Shown: positions 48,110-57,911, counted from the stretch's first letter. The stretch is 61,803 nucleotides of DNA from an uncultured Vibrio sp. (GCF_947488985.1 NZ_CANLBV010000019.1:1-61803); one strand, 5' to 3'. Notes: generated from the sequence alone by a model not told the origin. Numbers and translations are program-made.

Positions 48110-49425
48110 AAAAGATACTGAACCAATCGATAGCACGCAAACTCATCTTGATGTTTGTTAGTGCCTCTTTTGTGGTTTTAGTCGTGTTTGCTTTGACTAT
48201 TCAGTATGCGATAAAAGGCCACTTTTATGAGCAAGACTACATGCATCTTGAGACTAAAATTGCGCCTTTGATGGGCAATATTGAGCAAGATCTAGACTTG
48301 CTTACTGCTTGGAATGTCTCAGCCTGGGTGTTAAGTAATGGCGAGATAGTCAATACGAATAGTGAAGCGATTGATTTGCCAAGAGAGCTGTTAGTTAATT
48401 CATCATATGAATGGCGTGTTGGTGAAACCTATTATCAAGCTTTTACGTTTGAGCCTCAAGAGTTGCAGGGTAGTTCGGTTGTTCTGGCAATGGATGTGAC
48501 CCATCATAAAGCATTTTTTAACAAGCTAAATACAATGTTAATTTGGACATTAGCGCTTACAGTCAGCTTATCGGCTGCATACGCTTTCATTATTGTTAGA
48601 AATGGCCTTCAACCACTGAAGACATTGAAAAAGTATTTAGATAAGGTCAACACGAGCAATCTTAGTATGCGCATTCCAAGTGACTCATTGCCCATAGAGC
48701 TAAAGAGTTTGATTGTGTCTCAAAATGAAATGTTGGAGAGACTGCAGGCGGGCCACCTTAGGCTTAGTGAGTTTTCGTCAGATATTGCACATGAGTTGAG
48801 AACACCTCTGAACAATATCATGACGCAAACTCAAGTCGCCTTAGGTGTAGACCGCTCAGCAGAAGAGTATCAAGAGATATTGGTCTCCAATATCGAAGAG
48901 TTAGAGAGATTTAACAAGACCATTTCCGATACGTTGTATTTAGCAAAGTCAGAGAATGAACTTCTTTTAAAAGCAGAAAACGAACTTGAGTTGAGAGGCA
49001 TTATCCTTCCGTTAATTGAATATTATGAAGTGCTAGCAGAAGATAAACACGTTCGTATATCTTTAGAGGGTTCATCGACTCAGCTTGGTGACAAAGACAT
49101 GTTGCAACGAGCGTTTAGTAACGTGTTGTCTAATGCGTTAAGGCATTGTTTTGACCATACGGTAATTACGATAGTTGTTTCTGGATCACAGACTGGCAAC
49201 AAGGTGACAATCAGCAATAATGGTGAGCCTATTCCAACAAGCTCGCTCCCTCATATTTTTGAACGGTTCTATCGCTCCGATAAATCGCGAACTCATAGTG
49301 GTAGTGTTGGGGCAGGCCTAGGCTTACCGATAGCGAAAGCGATTATGCAGGCACACAATGGCGATCTTGTCGTAAATACGAATGGTGAACTCAGTGAGTT
49401 CGTCTTTCTTTTCAATAACCTTTAG
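48106..49425 (+). CDS. cusS: CusS-type sensor histidine kinase
   Basis: Inner-membrane sensor for periplasmic Cu(I)/Ag(I). The 439 residues have TM1 (about 14-36), a periplasmic sensor loop (about 37-145), TM2 (about 146-168), HAMP, the HisKA segment with His229 (SDIAHELRTPLN) and an ATPase domain ending in GAGLGLPIAKAIM. The sensor loop is shorter than in E. coli CusS and low in Met, so metal ligands are not obvious. It partners the overlapping response regulator. Confidence 0.9.
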   Translation: MKKILNQSIARKLILMFVSASFVVLVVFALTIQYAIKGHFYEQDYMHLETKIAPLMGNIEQDLDLLTAWNVSAWVLSNGEIVNTNSEAIDLPRELLVNSSYEWRVGETYYQAFTFEPQELQGSSVVLAMDVTHHKAFFNKLNTMLIWTLALTVSLSAAYAFIIVRNGLQPLKTLKKYLDKVNTSNLSMRIPSDSLPIELKSLIVSQNEMLERLQAGHLRLSEFSSDIAHELRTPLNNIMTQTQVALGVDRSAEEYQEILVSNIEELERFNKTISDTLYLAKSENELLLKAENELELRGIILPLIEYYEVLAEDKHVRISLEGSSTQLGDKDMLQRAFSNVLSNALRHCFDHTVITIVVSGSQTGNKVTISNNGEPIPTSSLPHIFERFYRSDKSRTHSGSVGAGLGLPIAKAIMQAHNGDLVVNTNGELSEFVFLFNNL

Positions 49426-49501
49426 TTCTAACAAGTATTAATATCACTATTGCCGAACCATCTCTATACTGTATTATGAACACAAAGTGAAAAGGTACGA
49501 T

Positions 49502-49921
49502 ATGACAGACTCTTTGAGACAAACAAGCATTATGATTATCAGCATCTTAGCGATGTTGATGTCAAGCTATGTCTCGAGCATGCCAATGATGGATATGAGT
49601 CCAATATCGACCTCTTCAACTCATCTAACGCTTTCTCATCATGACTCGATGGCGATGTCGGAAGCAGCAAGCCATCATGCGGCGGTAGGTTGTCCACCGA
49701 TGCACATGGAGATGACTGCGAGCGATAGCGCTAATCATTGCGATAACTCATCGTCATTGACTGGTGACTGCTGTAAGAGCTTGTGTTCTAGTGTATTTTT
49801 CCCTCTCTCATCTTCTCGCTTAATCAGTACCTCTGATTCTGATTTAGCTTTATATAACCCTATCAAAATCGGCGTTAAAGTGACTCGTATTCAGGGCTTA
49901 CTGCGTCCACCCTCTGTTTAA
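49502..49921 (+). CDS. Met/His/Cys-rich exported protein (DUF2946-like)
   Basis: 139 residues from the ATG with AAAGG seven bases upstream. An N-terminal hydrophobic helix (about 8-27, signal or anchor) is followed by Met/His-rich stretches (MPMMDMSP, HHDSMAMSEAASHHAA, CPPMHMEM), then a Cys-rich segment (CDNSS...GDCCKSLCSS). The layout resembles the DUF2946-type proteins that precede cus operons. It probably binds copper in the periplasm. It starts the cluster that continues with cusC 92 bp later. Confidence 0.75.
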   Translation: MTDSLRQTSIMIISILAMLMSSYVSSMPMMDMSPISTSSTHLTLSHHDSMAMSEAASHHAAVGCPPMHMEMTASDSANHCDNSSSLTGDCCKSLCSSVFFPLSSSRLISTSDSDLALYNPIKIGVKVTRIQGLLRPPSV

Positions 49922-50013
49922 TTCGACTATCATATCTATTTAGCTCTCAATGGCTTCTGCTGAAAAGCAGAGTGTGAGGTCTGTCCATATCGTTTTTACG
50001 TGGATAAACAATA

Positions 50014-51396
50014 ATGAATATTGAATTAAATGGCTTAGGGGCATTTAAAACCCTGAGTTTAGGGGTTGCTGTTGCACTTTATGCAATGCCAGCTCAGTCT
50101 CATGAGATAACAAAATCGTCACCGCAAGCTATCGCTGCCTCAACGCAGCAGTTAACCGTGTTAATTGAAGCCGCTCTTATGGATGACGCTAGTCGTGCCC
50201 AATATGCAGCGCAATCACAAGCAATGCGAGAAATGGGTATCGCTAGTGCGACCTTGATGGATCCAAAACTTAAAGTGGGCTTTGGTGGTCTACCTGTTGA
50301 CTCTTTTAAGTTTGATGACGATCCCATGACCAACATCTCCGTTGGCTTGATGCAGCAATTTGAGCGTGGCAGCACCCTTGAACTGAATCAAAAGAAAGCC
50401 AACCAAGAGGCGGATACAGTTGGATATCAAATCCAAGTTCGCGAGCGAGAAGTTGCCAACAATATGACTCAGTTGTGGCTTGAATTGGGCTATCTTCAGT
50501 TTGCACAAACGGTCATCGAAGAGAACCAAAGGCTGATGTCTGAGATGGAGCAGTACGCTCAAACGAATTACTCTATTGGTAAGAGCCAAGCGCAAGATCT
50601 TCTTAATGCTCAGCTGCAAGTCCAAAAGCTGGAAGAGAAACGACAGCTTAATCAACAGATGCAGAGCCGTGTTATGGCGCAACTCTCCGAATGGTTGGGC
50701 TCAGACTGGTTAGTTGCCAGTGACTTTGAACAGGCTAGTTATCAGCTGAATTGGGCAGGTCTAGAGTACGTGCTGCAAAACCACACCAATGATAGACAGT
50801 ATTACACCTTCCTTAACCAGCACCCTATGGTGCAAGCGGCTGACTCGAATATTTCGGTAAAGCGGACTCAAGTTGAAGTTGCTGAACAGTCATACACCCC
50901 TCAGCTTGGTGTTGAAGTGATGTATGCCTATCGTCAAGCTGACAACATGCGCGGTGAACCAGCCTCAGATTTGGTCAGCGCCTATTTGACGATGGATGTG
51001 CCTTTGTTTACCGACAACCGACAAGACCGAAACCTTGCAGCGGCACAATATCAAGTAGGCGCATCTCAATACCAGAAAGATACATTGCTAGCGCAGATGA
51101 ATGCCCAAACAGTGGCCTTGATGACCGATAAAGCCAACTTGGCAGAGCGTATCGAAAGGTATCAAGAACGTTTGTTACCTCAAGCTCAGGCGAGAACGGA
51201 GGCCGTTGAGCGAGGGTATCAAAACAACACCGCGCAATTTAGTGATGTGATCAATGCGTCATCAGATGAGCTTGCATTAGAGCTCGAGCTTACTCGTTTA
51301 ATCACCGACTTAAACCAAACAAACAGTAAGTTAGCTACGCTGCTTGGTGGATTTGAATACCAAGTCAGCGCGCCTTCTATCGATAGCAAAGAATAA
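50014..51396 (+). CDS. cusC: Outer-membrane efflux channel CusC-like (TolC family)
   Basis: Trimeric outer-membrane channel for the CusCBA tripartite exporter. The 460 residues have a signal peptide (cleavage near AQSHE, about residue 29) and two OEP repeats (about 40-230 and 250-440) with coiled-coil helices. There is no lipobox Cys, unlike E. coli CusC, so it is not lipidated. Twelve bases separate it from cusB. Confidence 0.9.
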   Translation: MNIELNGLGAFKTLSLGVAVALYAMPAQSHEITKSSPQAIAASTQQLTVLIEAALMDDASRAQYAAQSQAMREMGIASATLMDPKLKVGFGGLPVDSFKFDDDPMTNISVGLMQQFERGSTLELNQKKANQEADTVGYQIQVREREVANNMTQLWLELGYLQFAQTVIEENQRLMSEMEQYAQTNYSIGKSQAQDLLNAQLQVQKLEEKRQLNQQMQSRVMAQLSEWLGSDWLVASDFEQASYQLNWAGLEYVLQNHTNDRQYYTFLNQHPMVQAADSNISVKRTQVEVAEQSYTPQLGVEVMYAYRQADNMRGEPASDLVSAYLTMDVPLFTDNRQDRNLAAAQYQVGASQYQKDTLLAQMNAQTVALMTDKANLAERIERYQERLLPQAQARTEAVERGYQNNTAQFSDVINASSDELALELELTRLITDLNQTNSKLATLLGGFEYQVSAPSIDSKE

Positions 51397-51408
51397 AAGA
51401 GAGAAATA

Positions 51409-53121
51409 ATGAGTACATTTAAAGTAGCAGCGTTAACGCTAGTTATCGGCGGCGCTATCGGTTTTGGTGCGAGCCACTTTATTGTTGGTATGAACCATGA
51501 CATGTCAGGTATGCCGTCATCAAGTGCTGCAAGCAGTGATGAGCCACTGTATTGGGTAGCGCCAATGGATCCGAATTACAAACGTGATCAGCCAGGAAAA
51601 TCGCCAATGGGCATGGATCTGATCCCTGTTTATACGGACGATTTGAATGGGGCGAATAATAAGCCGGGTACCGTAACTATCGACCCTGCAGTAGAAAATA
51701 ATCTAGGCGTGAAAACAGCTTTGGTGAGCAGTGAAGCACTCTCTCCACGCATCGAAACCGTTGGCTATGTGGCCTTTGATGAAAGCCAACTTTGGCAGAC
51801 CAATGTTCGAGTCTCTGGTTGGGTAGAAAAACTGTATATCAATGCTGTCGGGGAGAAAGTAAAGCGCGGTGACGTGCTGTTTACCCTATATTCTCCAGAG
51901 CTTGTTAAAGCTCAAGAAGAGTTATTAAGCGCCTATAAAACTAACCGAAAAGGTATGATTGCTGGCGCTAAAGACCGCTTGATGATACTTGGTGTCGACA
52001 AACAACAAATTGATGCGCTTGTACGCCGTGGCAAGGCTTCAAATACGATAGAGGTCAAAGCGCAAGCTGATGGCGTCATTGCAAGTCTAGATATTCGTGA
52101 GGGGGGCTATTTGTCGCCTGCGCAAGCCGTGACCAGTGCAGGCCCACTTAATGAAGTTTGGGTGGATGCCGAGGTGTTTGAACGTCAATCCCACTGGATT
52201 AAAGCGGGCAGCCAAGCCTCAATGACATTGGATGCCCTGCCGGGTAGTGAGTGGACGGGTGAGGTAGATTATGTGTATCCGATCCTTGATCCTAATACTC
52301 GTACACTGCGATTTCGTCTGCGATTCGAAAACCCCAATGGGGAACTTAAGCCGAACATGTTTGCCAACGTGGCACTAACCCCAGTGTCTAATGATCAAGT
52401 GTTGACGATTCCACGTTCCTCGGTCATTCGCTCTGGTGGCATGACTCGTGTGGTGTTGGCTGAAGGTGAAGGTAAATACCGCTCTGCACGCATCGAAGTT
52501 GGCCGAGAAGCTGCGGATAAAGTTGAGGTTCTACAAGGTCTAGAGGTAGGCGACCGTATCGTAACCTCCGCGCACTTTATGTTGGACTCAGAATCGAGCC
52601 AATCTGCTGACTTATCAAGAATCAATGGCGTAGAGCCACCATCTGAAACAGCATGGGCGACAGGTGAAATTACCGATGTGATGGCGGGTCATCGCATGTT
52701 GACTATCAATCATCAACCCGTTCCAGAATGGGAATGGCCGGGGATGGTGATGAACTTTAATGTGGCGGAGGGCGTCGAATTTGAACCGTTCCAAACGGGT
52801 CAATCGCTAGAGTTTGAAATGCAGAAATCAGATTCTGGGCAGTACGAGATCGTCGATTACAAAATCAGTGAAACACAAATCGCTTCTGAAGTGTGGGTGA
52901 ATGGCGACATTACGATGCTAATGGCTGACTTTGGCATGATCACCTTAAACCACAAGCCTGTCTCGGAGTGGCAGTGGGAAGCGGGCGAAATGAATTTCTC
53001 TGTTGACGGTGAAGTGAATCTCAATGGTTTTGAAGAGGGGCAACGTGTTCAGTTTTTGGTAGAAAAGCAAGGCTCTGAATACCAACTGAAGCAAATTAAA
53101 GTGAGTGAGGGTGATCAATGA
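51409..53121 (+). CDS. cusB: CusB-like periplasmic adaptor with two fused CusF domains
   Basis: Membrane-fusion protein of a copper RND exporter, 570 residues. The order is N-terminal anchor (about 6-26), a heavy-metal-binding domain (48-75, WVAPMDP...KSPMGMDLIPVY, with the usual CPMHP changed to APMDP), the adaptor core (about 90-400), then two consecutive CusF-type domains. The first (about 420-490) keeps all CusF Cu(I) ligands (NHQPV..., WPGMVMNF); the second (about 495-565) keeps His and Trp but only one Met (WEAGEMNF). No separate cusF is present. It overlaps cusA by four bases. Confidence 0.92.
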   Translation: MSTFKVAALTLVIGGAIGFGASHFIVGMNHDMSGMPSSSAASSDEPLYWVAPMDPNYKRDQPGKSPMGMDLIPVYTDDLNGANNKPGTVTIDPAVENNLGVKTALVSSEALSPRIETVGYVAFDESQLWQTNVRVSGWVEKLYINAVGEKVKRGDVLFTLYSPELVKAQEELLSAYKTNRKGMIAGAKDRLMILGVDKQQIDALVRRGKASNTIEVKAQADGVIASLDIREGGYLSPAQAVTSAGPLNEVWVDAEVFERQSHWIKAGSQASMTLDALPGSEWTGEVDYVYPILDPNTRTLRFRLRFENPNGELKPNMFANVALTPVSNDQVLTIPRSSVIRSGGMTRVVLAEGEGKYRSARIEVGREAADKVEVLQGLEVGDRIVTSAHFMLDSESSQSADLSRINGVEPPSETAWATGEITDVMAGHRMLTINHQPVPEWEWPGMVMNFNVAEGVEFEPFQTGQSLEFEMQKSDSGQYEIVDYKISETQIASEVWVNGDITMLMADFGMITLNHKPVSEWQWEAGEMNFSVDGEVNLNGFEEGQRVQFLVEKQGSEYQLKQIKVSEGDQ

Positions 53122-56100
53122 TCGGTGCCATTATTCGTTGGTCTATCAACAACCGTTTCTTGGTGTTGGTAGCCACTTTTGCCCTCGTATTTGGTGGGCT
53201 TTATAGCGTAAAAAACACGCCGGTAGATGCCTTACCTGATTTATCAGATGTACAGGTGATTATCAAAACGAGTTATCCTGGACAAGCGCCTCAGGTAGTT
53301 GAAGATCAGGTGACTTATCCTCTTACCACTGCGATGCTGGCTGTGCCAGGAGCCGAAACAGTCCGAGGTTATTCATTTTTTGGTGATTCCTATGTGTATA
53401 TCATCTTCAATGACGACACAGACATGTATTGGGCACGCTCGCGGGTGTTGGAGTATTTAAGTCAAGTTGCCCCCAACCTCCCAGAAAGTGCCAAGCCAAC
53501 GCTTGGGCCTGATGCAACAGGTGTGGGCTGGATATACAACTATGTGTTGCAAGACAAGACAGGCCAACATGATCTGGCAGAGCTGCGTAGCTTACAAGAC
53601 TGGTTCTTGAAGTATGAGTTGCAAACGGTCGATGGAGTATCAGAAGTCGCAACCGTCGGCGGTATGGTGAAGCAATACCAAGTACAAATCGACCCTGCCA
53701 AGCTTCGTGCCTATGACTTAACGTTGCAGCAAGTGAACATGGCGATTCAAAACGGCAACCAGGAGAGTGGAGCGTCTGTCGTCGAGGTGGCTGAAGCTGA
53801 GCACATGGTTCGCACCACTGGTTACCTATCAAGCGTTGAAGATATCAAAGCGCTGCCTCTTAAAGTTAATAAGCAGGGGACTCCGTTACTGTTGGGGGAT
53901 GTCGCTGAGATAAACCTTGGGCCACAAATGCGTCGTGGTATCTCTGAGCTCAATGGCGAAGGCGAAGCTGTAGGTGGTGTTATCGTTATGCGCTTTGGCG
54001 AGAATGCCAGTGAAGTGATCAGTAATGTTAAACAAAAGTTGAATGAGCTTCAACGCAGCCTACCAGACGGCGTTGAGATTGTTGCAACCTATGATCGTTC
54101 AGCCTTGATTGATGCCGCAGTTGAAAACCTATGGAAGAAACTGGCAGAAGAATTCATTGTTGTTGCGATAGTGTGTGCGCTGTTCTTGTTCCATATTCGA
54201 TCTTCGCTTGTCATCGCCCTTAGCTTACCGGTTGGTATCCTTGGTGCATTCATCGTCATGCACTGGCAAGGTATTAACGCCAACATCATGTCATTGGGTG
54301 GTATAGCGATTGCCATCGGTGCGATGGTGGATGGTGCCATCGTTATGATTGAGAATGTTCACAAGCATATTGAGCGAACCCCACTGACGGACAAAAACCG
54401 TTGGCAAGTGATTGGTGATGCGGCGCAAGAGGTGGGTGCACCGCTGTTCTTTTCACTGCTTATTATTACGTTAAGTTTCGTACCAGTGTTCGCACTAGAG
54501 GGGCAAGAGGGCAAGATGTTCTCGCCGCTTGCGTTCACCAAAACTTACGCAATGGCAGCCGCTGCGGGCCTAGCGATTACCCTTGTTCCAGTACTGATGG
54601 GCTACTTTATTCGCGGTAATGTGTTACCTGAGCATAAGAACCCAATCAATAAAGGATTAATTGCGCTTTATAAACCGCTGCTAAGCATCAGCCTCAAGTA
54701 CCCAAAGAGTGTCATTGCTATCGCTCTCGCTCTGATGGCGTCAGCTTATTACCCGACAACGAAATTAGGCAGTGAATTCATTCCTCCTCTAGATGAGGGC
54801 GATTTAATGTATATGCCGACAACATATCCGGGAATTTCTATAGGTAAAGCCAGAGAGTTGTTGCAGCAAACGAACAAGCTGATTAAAACCGTGCCCGAGG
54901 TGGAAACAGCATGGGGTAAGGTTGGCCGAGCCGATACTGCGACAGACCCAGCACCTTTAACCATGATTGAGACGGTGATTCAGCTCAAACCGCGCGATCA
55001 ATGGCGTGAGGGGGTAACGACAGAATCGCTACGCAAAGAGTTTGACGATTTGATTCAGTTTCCTGGTTTGACTAACGCTTGGGTAATGCCGATCAAGACT
55101 AGAATTGACATGCTAGCGACCGGTATTAAGACACCTATCGGGATCAAAATTGCAGGCAGTGAATTGGCCGAAATTGAGCGAATTGGCGCGCAGTTAGAAC
55201 CGATATTAAATAACATTGAAGGCACAGCTTCTGTTTACGCAGAGCGTGTCGCTGGAGGTCGCTACGTCACGATTGATACAAACCGTCATGCAGCTGCACG
55301 TTATGGTTTGAGCATCAAAGAGGTGCAGCAAGTTGTCTCCACGGCTGTCGGTGGAATGAATGTCGGGGAAACCGTAGAGGGGCTAGAGCGTTATCCGATC
55401 AACGTTCGTTATCCTCAAGACTACCGTGATTCTGTTGCGAAATTGCAAGAGTTGCCTCTAGTTGCCCCAAGTGGTGTAAGAATCGCACTCGCTGATGTAG
55501 CGGATATCCGATATGAAGATGGCCCGCCGATGATTAAAACAGAAAATGCACGTCCGAATGGCTGGGTGTTTGTTGACATCGATGGTCGAGACTTAGGTTC
55601 ATATGTAGAAGAAGCAAAGCAGGCAGTTGCAGAGCAACTTGATATGCCAGCTGGCTATTCACTCGCTTGGTCTGGTCAGTATGAGTACATGGAAAGGGCG
55701 AAAGAACGATTGGGTACTGTTGTGCCGATCACGATCGCCATCATCATGCTTTTACTCTATTTCAGCTTCCGACGAGTGGGAGAGGTGATGATCATCATGT
55801 CGACTTTGCCTCTGGCTATGGTAGGCGGCTTATGGTTGATGCACTACCTTGGCTATAACTTCTCAATCGCAGTAGGCGTTGGCTTTATTGCCTTAGCTGG
55901 CGTAGCGGTAGAAATTGGGGTGATCATGTTGGTGTATCTCAACCAAGCGTGGCATTACACCAAGCTCGATGCACAAGAAAAAGGTGAAACCCTCAAAGAA
56001 ATCGACCTAGTCAGTTCAATTCGAGAGGGTGCAGGCTTACGTGTACGACCTGTCATGATGACAGTACTCACAGTCATTATCGGTCTTATCCCAATTATGT

Positions 56101-56243
56101 ATGGCGAGGGTACGGGCTCAGAGGTCATGCAACGTATCGCTGCACCAATGATTGGTGGTATGGCATCTGCTCTGATACTAACACTGCTCGTTCTTCCAGC
56201 GATTTTCAAGCTTTGGAAAACACGCGAACTGAAACACGACTAA
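53118..56243 (+). CDS. cusA: Cu(I)/Ag(I) RND exporter CusA
   Basis: Inner-membrane heavy-metal RND pump of 1041 residues. It shows the CusA signature start (NNRFLVLVATFALVFGGLYS, PVDALPDLSDVQV), TM4 GAMVDGAIVMIENVHKH with the proton-relay Asp, and Met-rich segments of the periplasmic cleft (WVMPIKTRIDMLATGIKTP). It is clearly different from the drug-type RND at 17144. Translation is coupled to cusB. It takes Cu(I) from the periplasm or cytoplasm and sends it out via CusB/CusC. Confidence 0.95.
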   Translation: MIGAIIRWSINNRFLVLVATFALVFGGLYSVKNTPVDALPDLSDVQVIIKTSYPGQAPQVVEDQVTYPLTTAMLAVPGAETVRGYSFFGDSYVYIIFNDDTDMYWARSRVLEYLSQVAPNLPESAKPTLGPDATGVGWIYNYVLQDKTGQHDLAELRSLQDWFLKYELQTVDGVSEVATVGGMVKQYQVQIDPAKLRAYDLTLQQVNMAIQNGNQESGASVVEVAEAEHMVRTTGYLSSVEDIKALPLKVNKQGTPLLLGDVAEINLGPQMRRGISELNGEGEAVGGVIVMRFGENASEVISNVKQKLNELQRSLPDGVEIVATYDRSALIDAAVENLWKKLAEEFIVVAIVCALFLFHIRSSLVIALSLPVGILGAFIVMHWQGINANIMSLGGIAIAIGAMVDGAIVMIENVHKHIERTPLTDKNRWQVIGDAAQEVGAPLFFSLLIITLSFVPVFALEGQEGKMFSPLAFTKTYAMAAAAGLAITLVPVLMGYFIRGNVLPEHKNPINKGLIALYKPLLSISLKYPKSVIAIALALMASAYYPTTKLGSEFIPPLDEGDLMYMPTTYPGISIGKARELLQQTNKLIKTVPEVETAWGKVGRADTATDPAPLTMIETVIQLKPRDQWREGVTTESLRKEFDDLIQFPGLTNAWVMPIKTRIDMLATGIKTPIGIKIAGSELAEIERIGAQLEPILNNIEGTASVYAERVAGGRYVTIDTNRHAAARYGLSIKEVQQVVSTAVGGMNVGETVEGLERYPINVRYPQDYRDSVAKLQELPLVAPSGVRIALADVADIRYEDGPPMIKTENARPNGWVFVDIDGRDLGSYVEEAKQAVAEQLDMPAGYSLAWSGQYEYMERAKERLGTVVPITIAIIMLLLYFSFRRVGEVMIIMSTLPLAMVGGLWLMHYLGYNFSIAVGVGFIALAGVAVEIGVIMLVYLNQAWHYTKLDAQEKGETLKEIDLVSSIREGAGLRVRPVMMTVLTVIIGLIPIMYGEGTGSEVMQRIAAPMIGGMASALILTLLVLPAIFKLWKTRELKHD

Positions 56244-56309
56244 GCACACATTCGGGCTAAGAAGGACCTTAGCCCGTAAAATTTAGAATGAATTACTAAG
56301 GAACAAAAT

Positions 56310-56855
56310 ATGAACATGAAAAAAACTCTACTTGCTGCTCTTCTTTCGATTACAGCAACATCTGCAATGGCAGAAATGGACCACTCTAAAATGGATCATT
56401 CAAAGATGGACCACAGTAATATGAATCATGGTGATATGGACCATTCAAAAATGGACCACTCAATGATGAAAATGGAGGGAAGGTCGGATGTGGGGATGCC
56501 AGCACAGGGTGCGAAGCCAGATAAAGTGGTACACGTTATTCTCGCCGATGATATGACCATCAAGTTTAAAAAAGACGTGACGATTGAGCCGAATGATGTG
56601 GTTCAGTTTGTGGTAATGAATGTTGGTAAGATTGAGCATGAGTTCACTATTGGCTCTGCGAAAGAGCAGCTTGAGCACCGTGAAATGATGAAAAAGATGC
56701 CGCATCACATGCATGATTCAGGCAATGCTGTAACGGTTGATCCAGGTAAAGCCAAGCAACTATTGTGGCACTTCCATGGTGATAACAACGTAGAGTTTGC
56801 TTGCAATATTCCTGGACACGCAGAGGCGGGCATGGTGAAAAAAATTACCCTCTAA
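56310..56855 (+). CDS. copI: Periplasmic cupredoxin CopI with MDHSKM repeats
   Basis: 181 residues: signal peptide (about 1-21), five to six MDHSKM-type repeats (about 23-52), then a plastocyanin/azurin-type domain. The type-1 copper ligands are readable: His110 (IEHEF), Cys165, His170 and Met175 (CNIPGHAEAGM). It belongs to the CopI-type copper-tolerance cupredoxins. The repeat head probably adds low-affinity Cu binding. It lies 66 bp after cusA. Confidence 0.9.
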   Translation: MNMKKTLLAALLSITATSAMAEMDHSKMDHSKMDHSNMNHGDMDHSKMDHSMMKMEGRSDVGMPAQGAKPDKVVHVILADDMTIKFKKDVTIEPNDVVQFVVMNVGKIEHEFTIGSAKEQLEHREMMKKMPHHMHDSGNAVTVDPGKAKQLLWHFHGDNNVEFACNIPGHAEAGMVKKITL

Positions 56856-56900
56856 TCTCGTGTTAAGACAATCTAATTGTTGAATTTAAATGGATAAGTA

Positions 56901-57461
56901 ATGATAAAACGAATCGCGATGGTGATGTCGTTGGCAATGAGCGACATGGCGTTCGTTGGTGCTTCAGAAGATGCGCAAGTCGTGTCTGGCGAGCAGCTGT
57001 TTCGCACAGCCGGGGGGTACGGCTGTGCGACTTGCCACGGCTTGTATGCACAAGGCGGCGGAAGTGTTGGCGGCAACATTAGGGGGAAAAGCATCGAAGA
57101 TATTGATGCAAGCCTGACAAACGAGCCTACCATGCTTTTGTTGAATGACATTCTGTCTGCTGAGAACAAGCAAGATTTAGCGCGTTACCTAGAAATGCTG
57201 GGTGACAGTCAATTGGTAGAATGGAATATCGAAACAGAGTCTAAGCAATCAACCGCCACCATTAAAAAGGGGCAGCAAGCTCAGTTAGTTGTGGTGAACA
57301 AAAGCTTTGAGTCAGTATCTATTGATGTTTCTGGTTTATCACCAACTGAGCAAACGTTAGTGGTTGCCCCCTACGAAACAAAAGCCGTGAACTGGCAGCC
57401 TCAGGTTGGTCATTATCAACTTGGTTTTCAAGATGATGTTATTAATATTTTAGTGGAATAA
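56901..57461 (+). CDS. Periplasmic c-type cytochrome of the copper island
   Basis: 186 residues with a signal peptide (about 1-21), one haem-binding motif CATCH (Cys42, Cys45, His46) and a class-I cytochrome c domain to about residue 105 (a Met in EPTMLLLND or ARYLEMLG may be the axial ligand). A beta-rich C-terminal domain follows (residues 115-186, cupredoxin-like outline but no copper ligands). It sits between copI and copG, suggesting electron transfer in copper oxidation. That role is inference. Confidence 0.82.
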   Translation: MIKRIAMVMSLAMSDMAFVGASEDAQVVSGEQLFRTAGGYGCATCHGLYAQGGGSVGGNIRGKSIEDIDASLTNEPTMLLLNDILSAENKQDLARYLEMLGDSQLVEWNIETESKQSTATIKKGQQAQLVVVNKSFESVSIDVSGLSPTEQTLVVAPYETKAVNWQPQVGHYQLGFQDDVINILVE

Positions 57462-57473
57462 AGAAGGTCAAAA

Positions 57474-57911
57474 ATGAAACTAGCAAAAATTGCGGTACTG
57501 TCTTCGTTAATGTTTAGCTTTAATGCACTTGCGAAGCCAATGATAGAGCTATATAAATCTCCGACTTGTGGTTGTTGTAAAGAGTGGGCTGAAATCATGG
57601 AGAGCAAGGGCTATGAGGTTCATGTTAATGAAACTCAAGATTGGACCTCCGTCAAACAGCAGTTTGGTATGCCAGCTCAGTTGCAATCATGCCACACCGC
57701 TATCATTGATGGCTATTTGATCGAAGGCCACGTACCAGAATCTGACATTAAGCGCTTACTTGAAGAAAGACCTGAAAATATATCAGGAATCGCCGCACCA
57801 GGTATGCCGCAGCATTCGCCAGGAATGGCGCGACCAGGGCAAGAGTACAAAGACTTTAACGTGGTGTCTTTTGATAAGATAGGGCAGATGAAACTTTACA
57901 ATAAGTACTAA
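57474..57911 (+). CDS. copG: CopG, DUF411 copper-handling protein
   Basis: Periplasmic protein of the DUF411/CopG family, thioredoxin-like, shown elsewhere to hold a cysteine-bridged copper cluster and to cycle copper redox states. The 145 residues have a signal peptide (about 1-20), the CxCC motif (Cys32, Cys34, Cys35 in PTCGCCKEW), another Cys near 83 (QSCHTA) and a His/Met-rich loop (GMPQHSPGM). It is 12 bp after the cytochrome and is the last cargo gene before the terminator and left end. Confidence 0.9.
   Translation: MKLAKIAVLSSLMFSFNALAKPMIELYKSPTCGCCKEWAEIMESKGYEVHVNETQDWTSVKQQFGMPAQLQSCHTAIIDGYLIEGHVPESDIKRLLEERPENISGIAAPGMPQHSPGMARPGQEYKDFNVVSFDKIGQMKLYNKY

Noticed and set aside
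53407..53832. 141-aa minus-strand ORF inside cusA
   Set aside because: Antisense shadow of a conserved RND gene with no recognisable features or start context.
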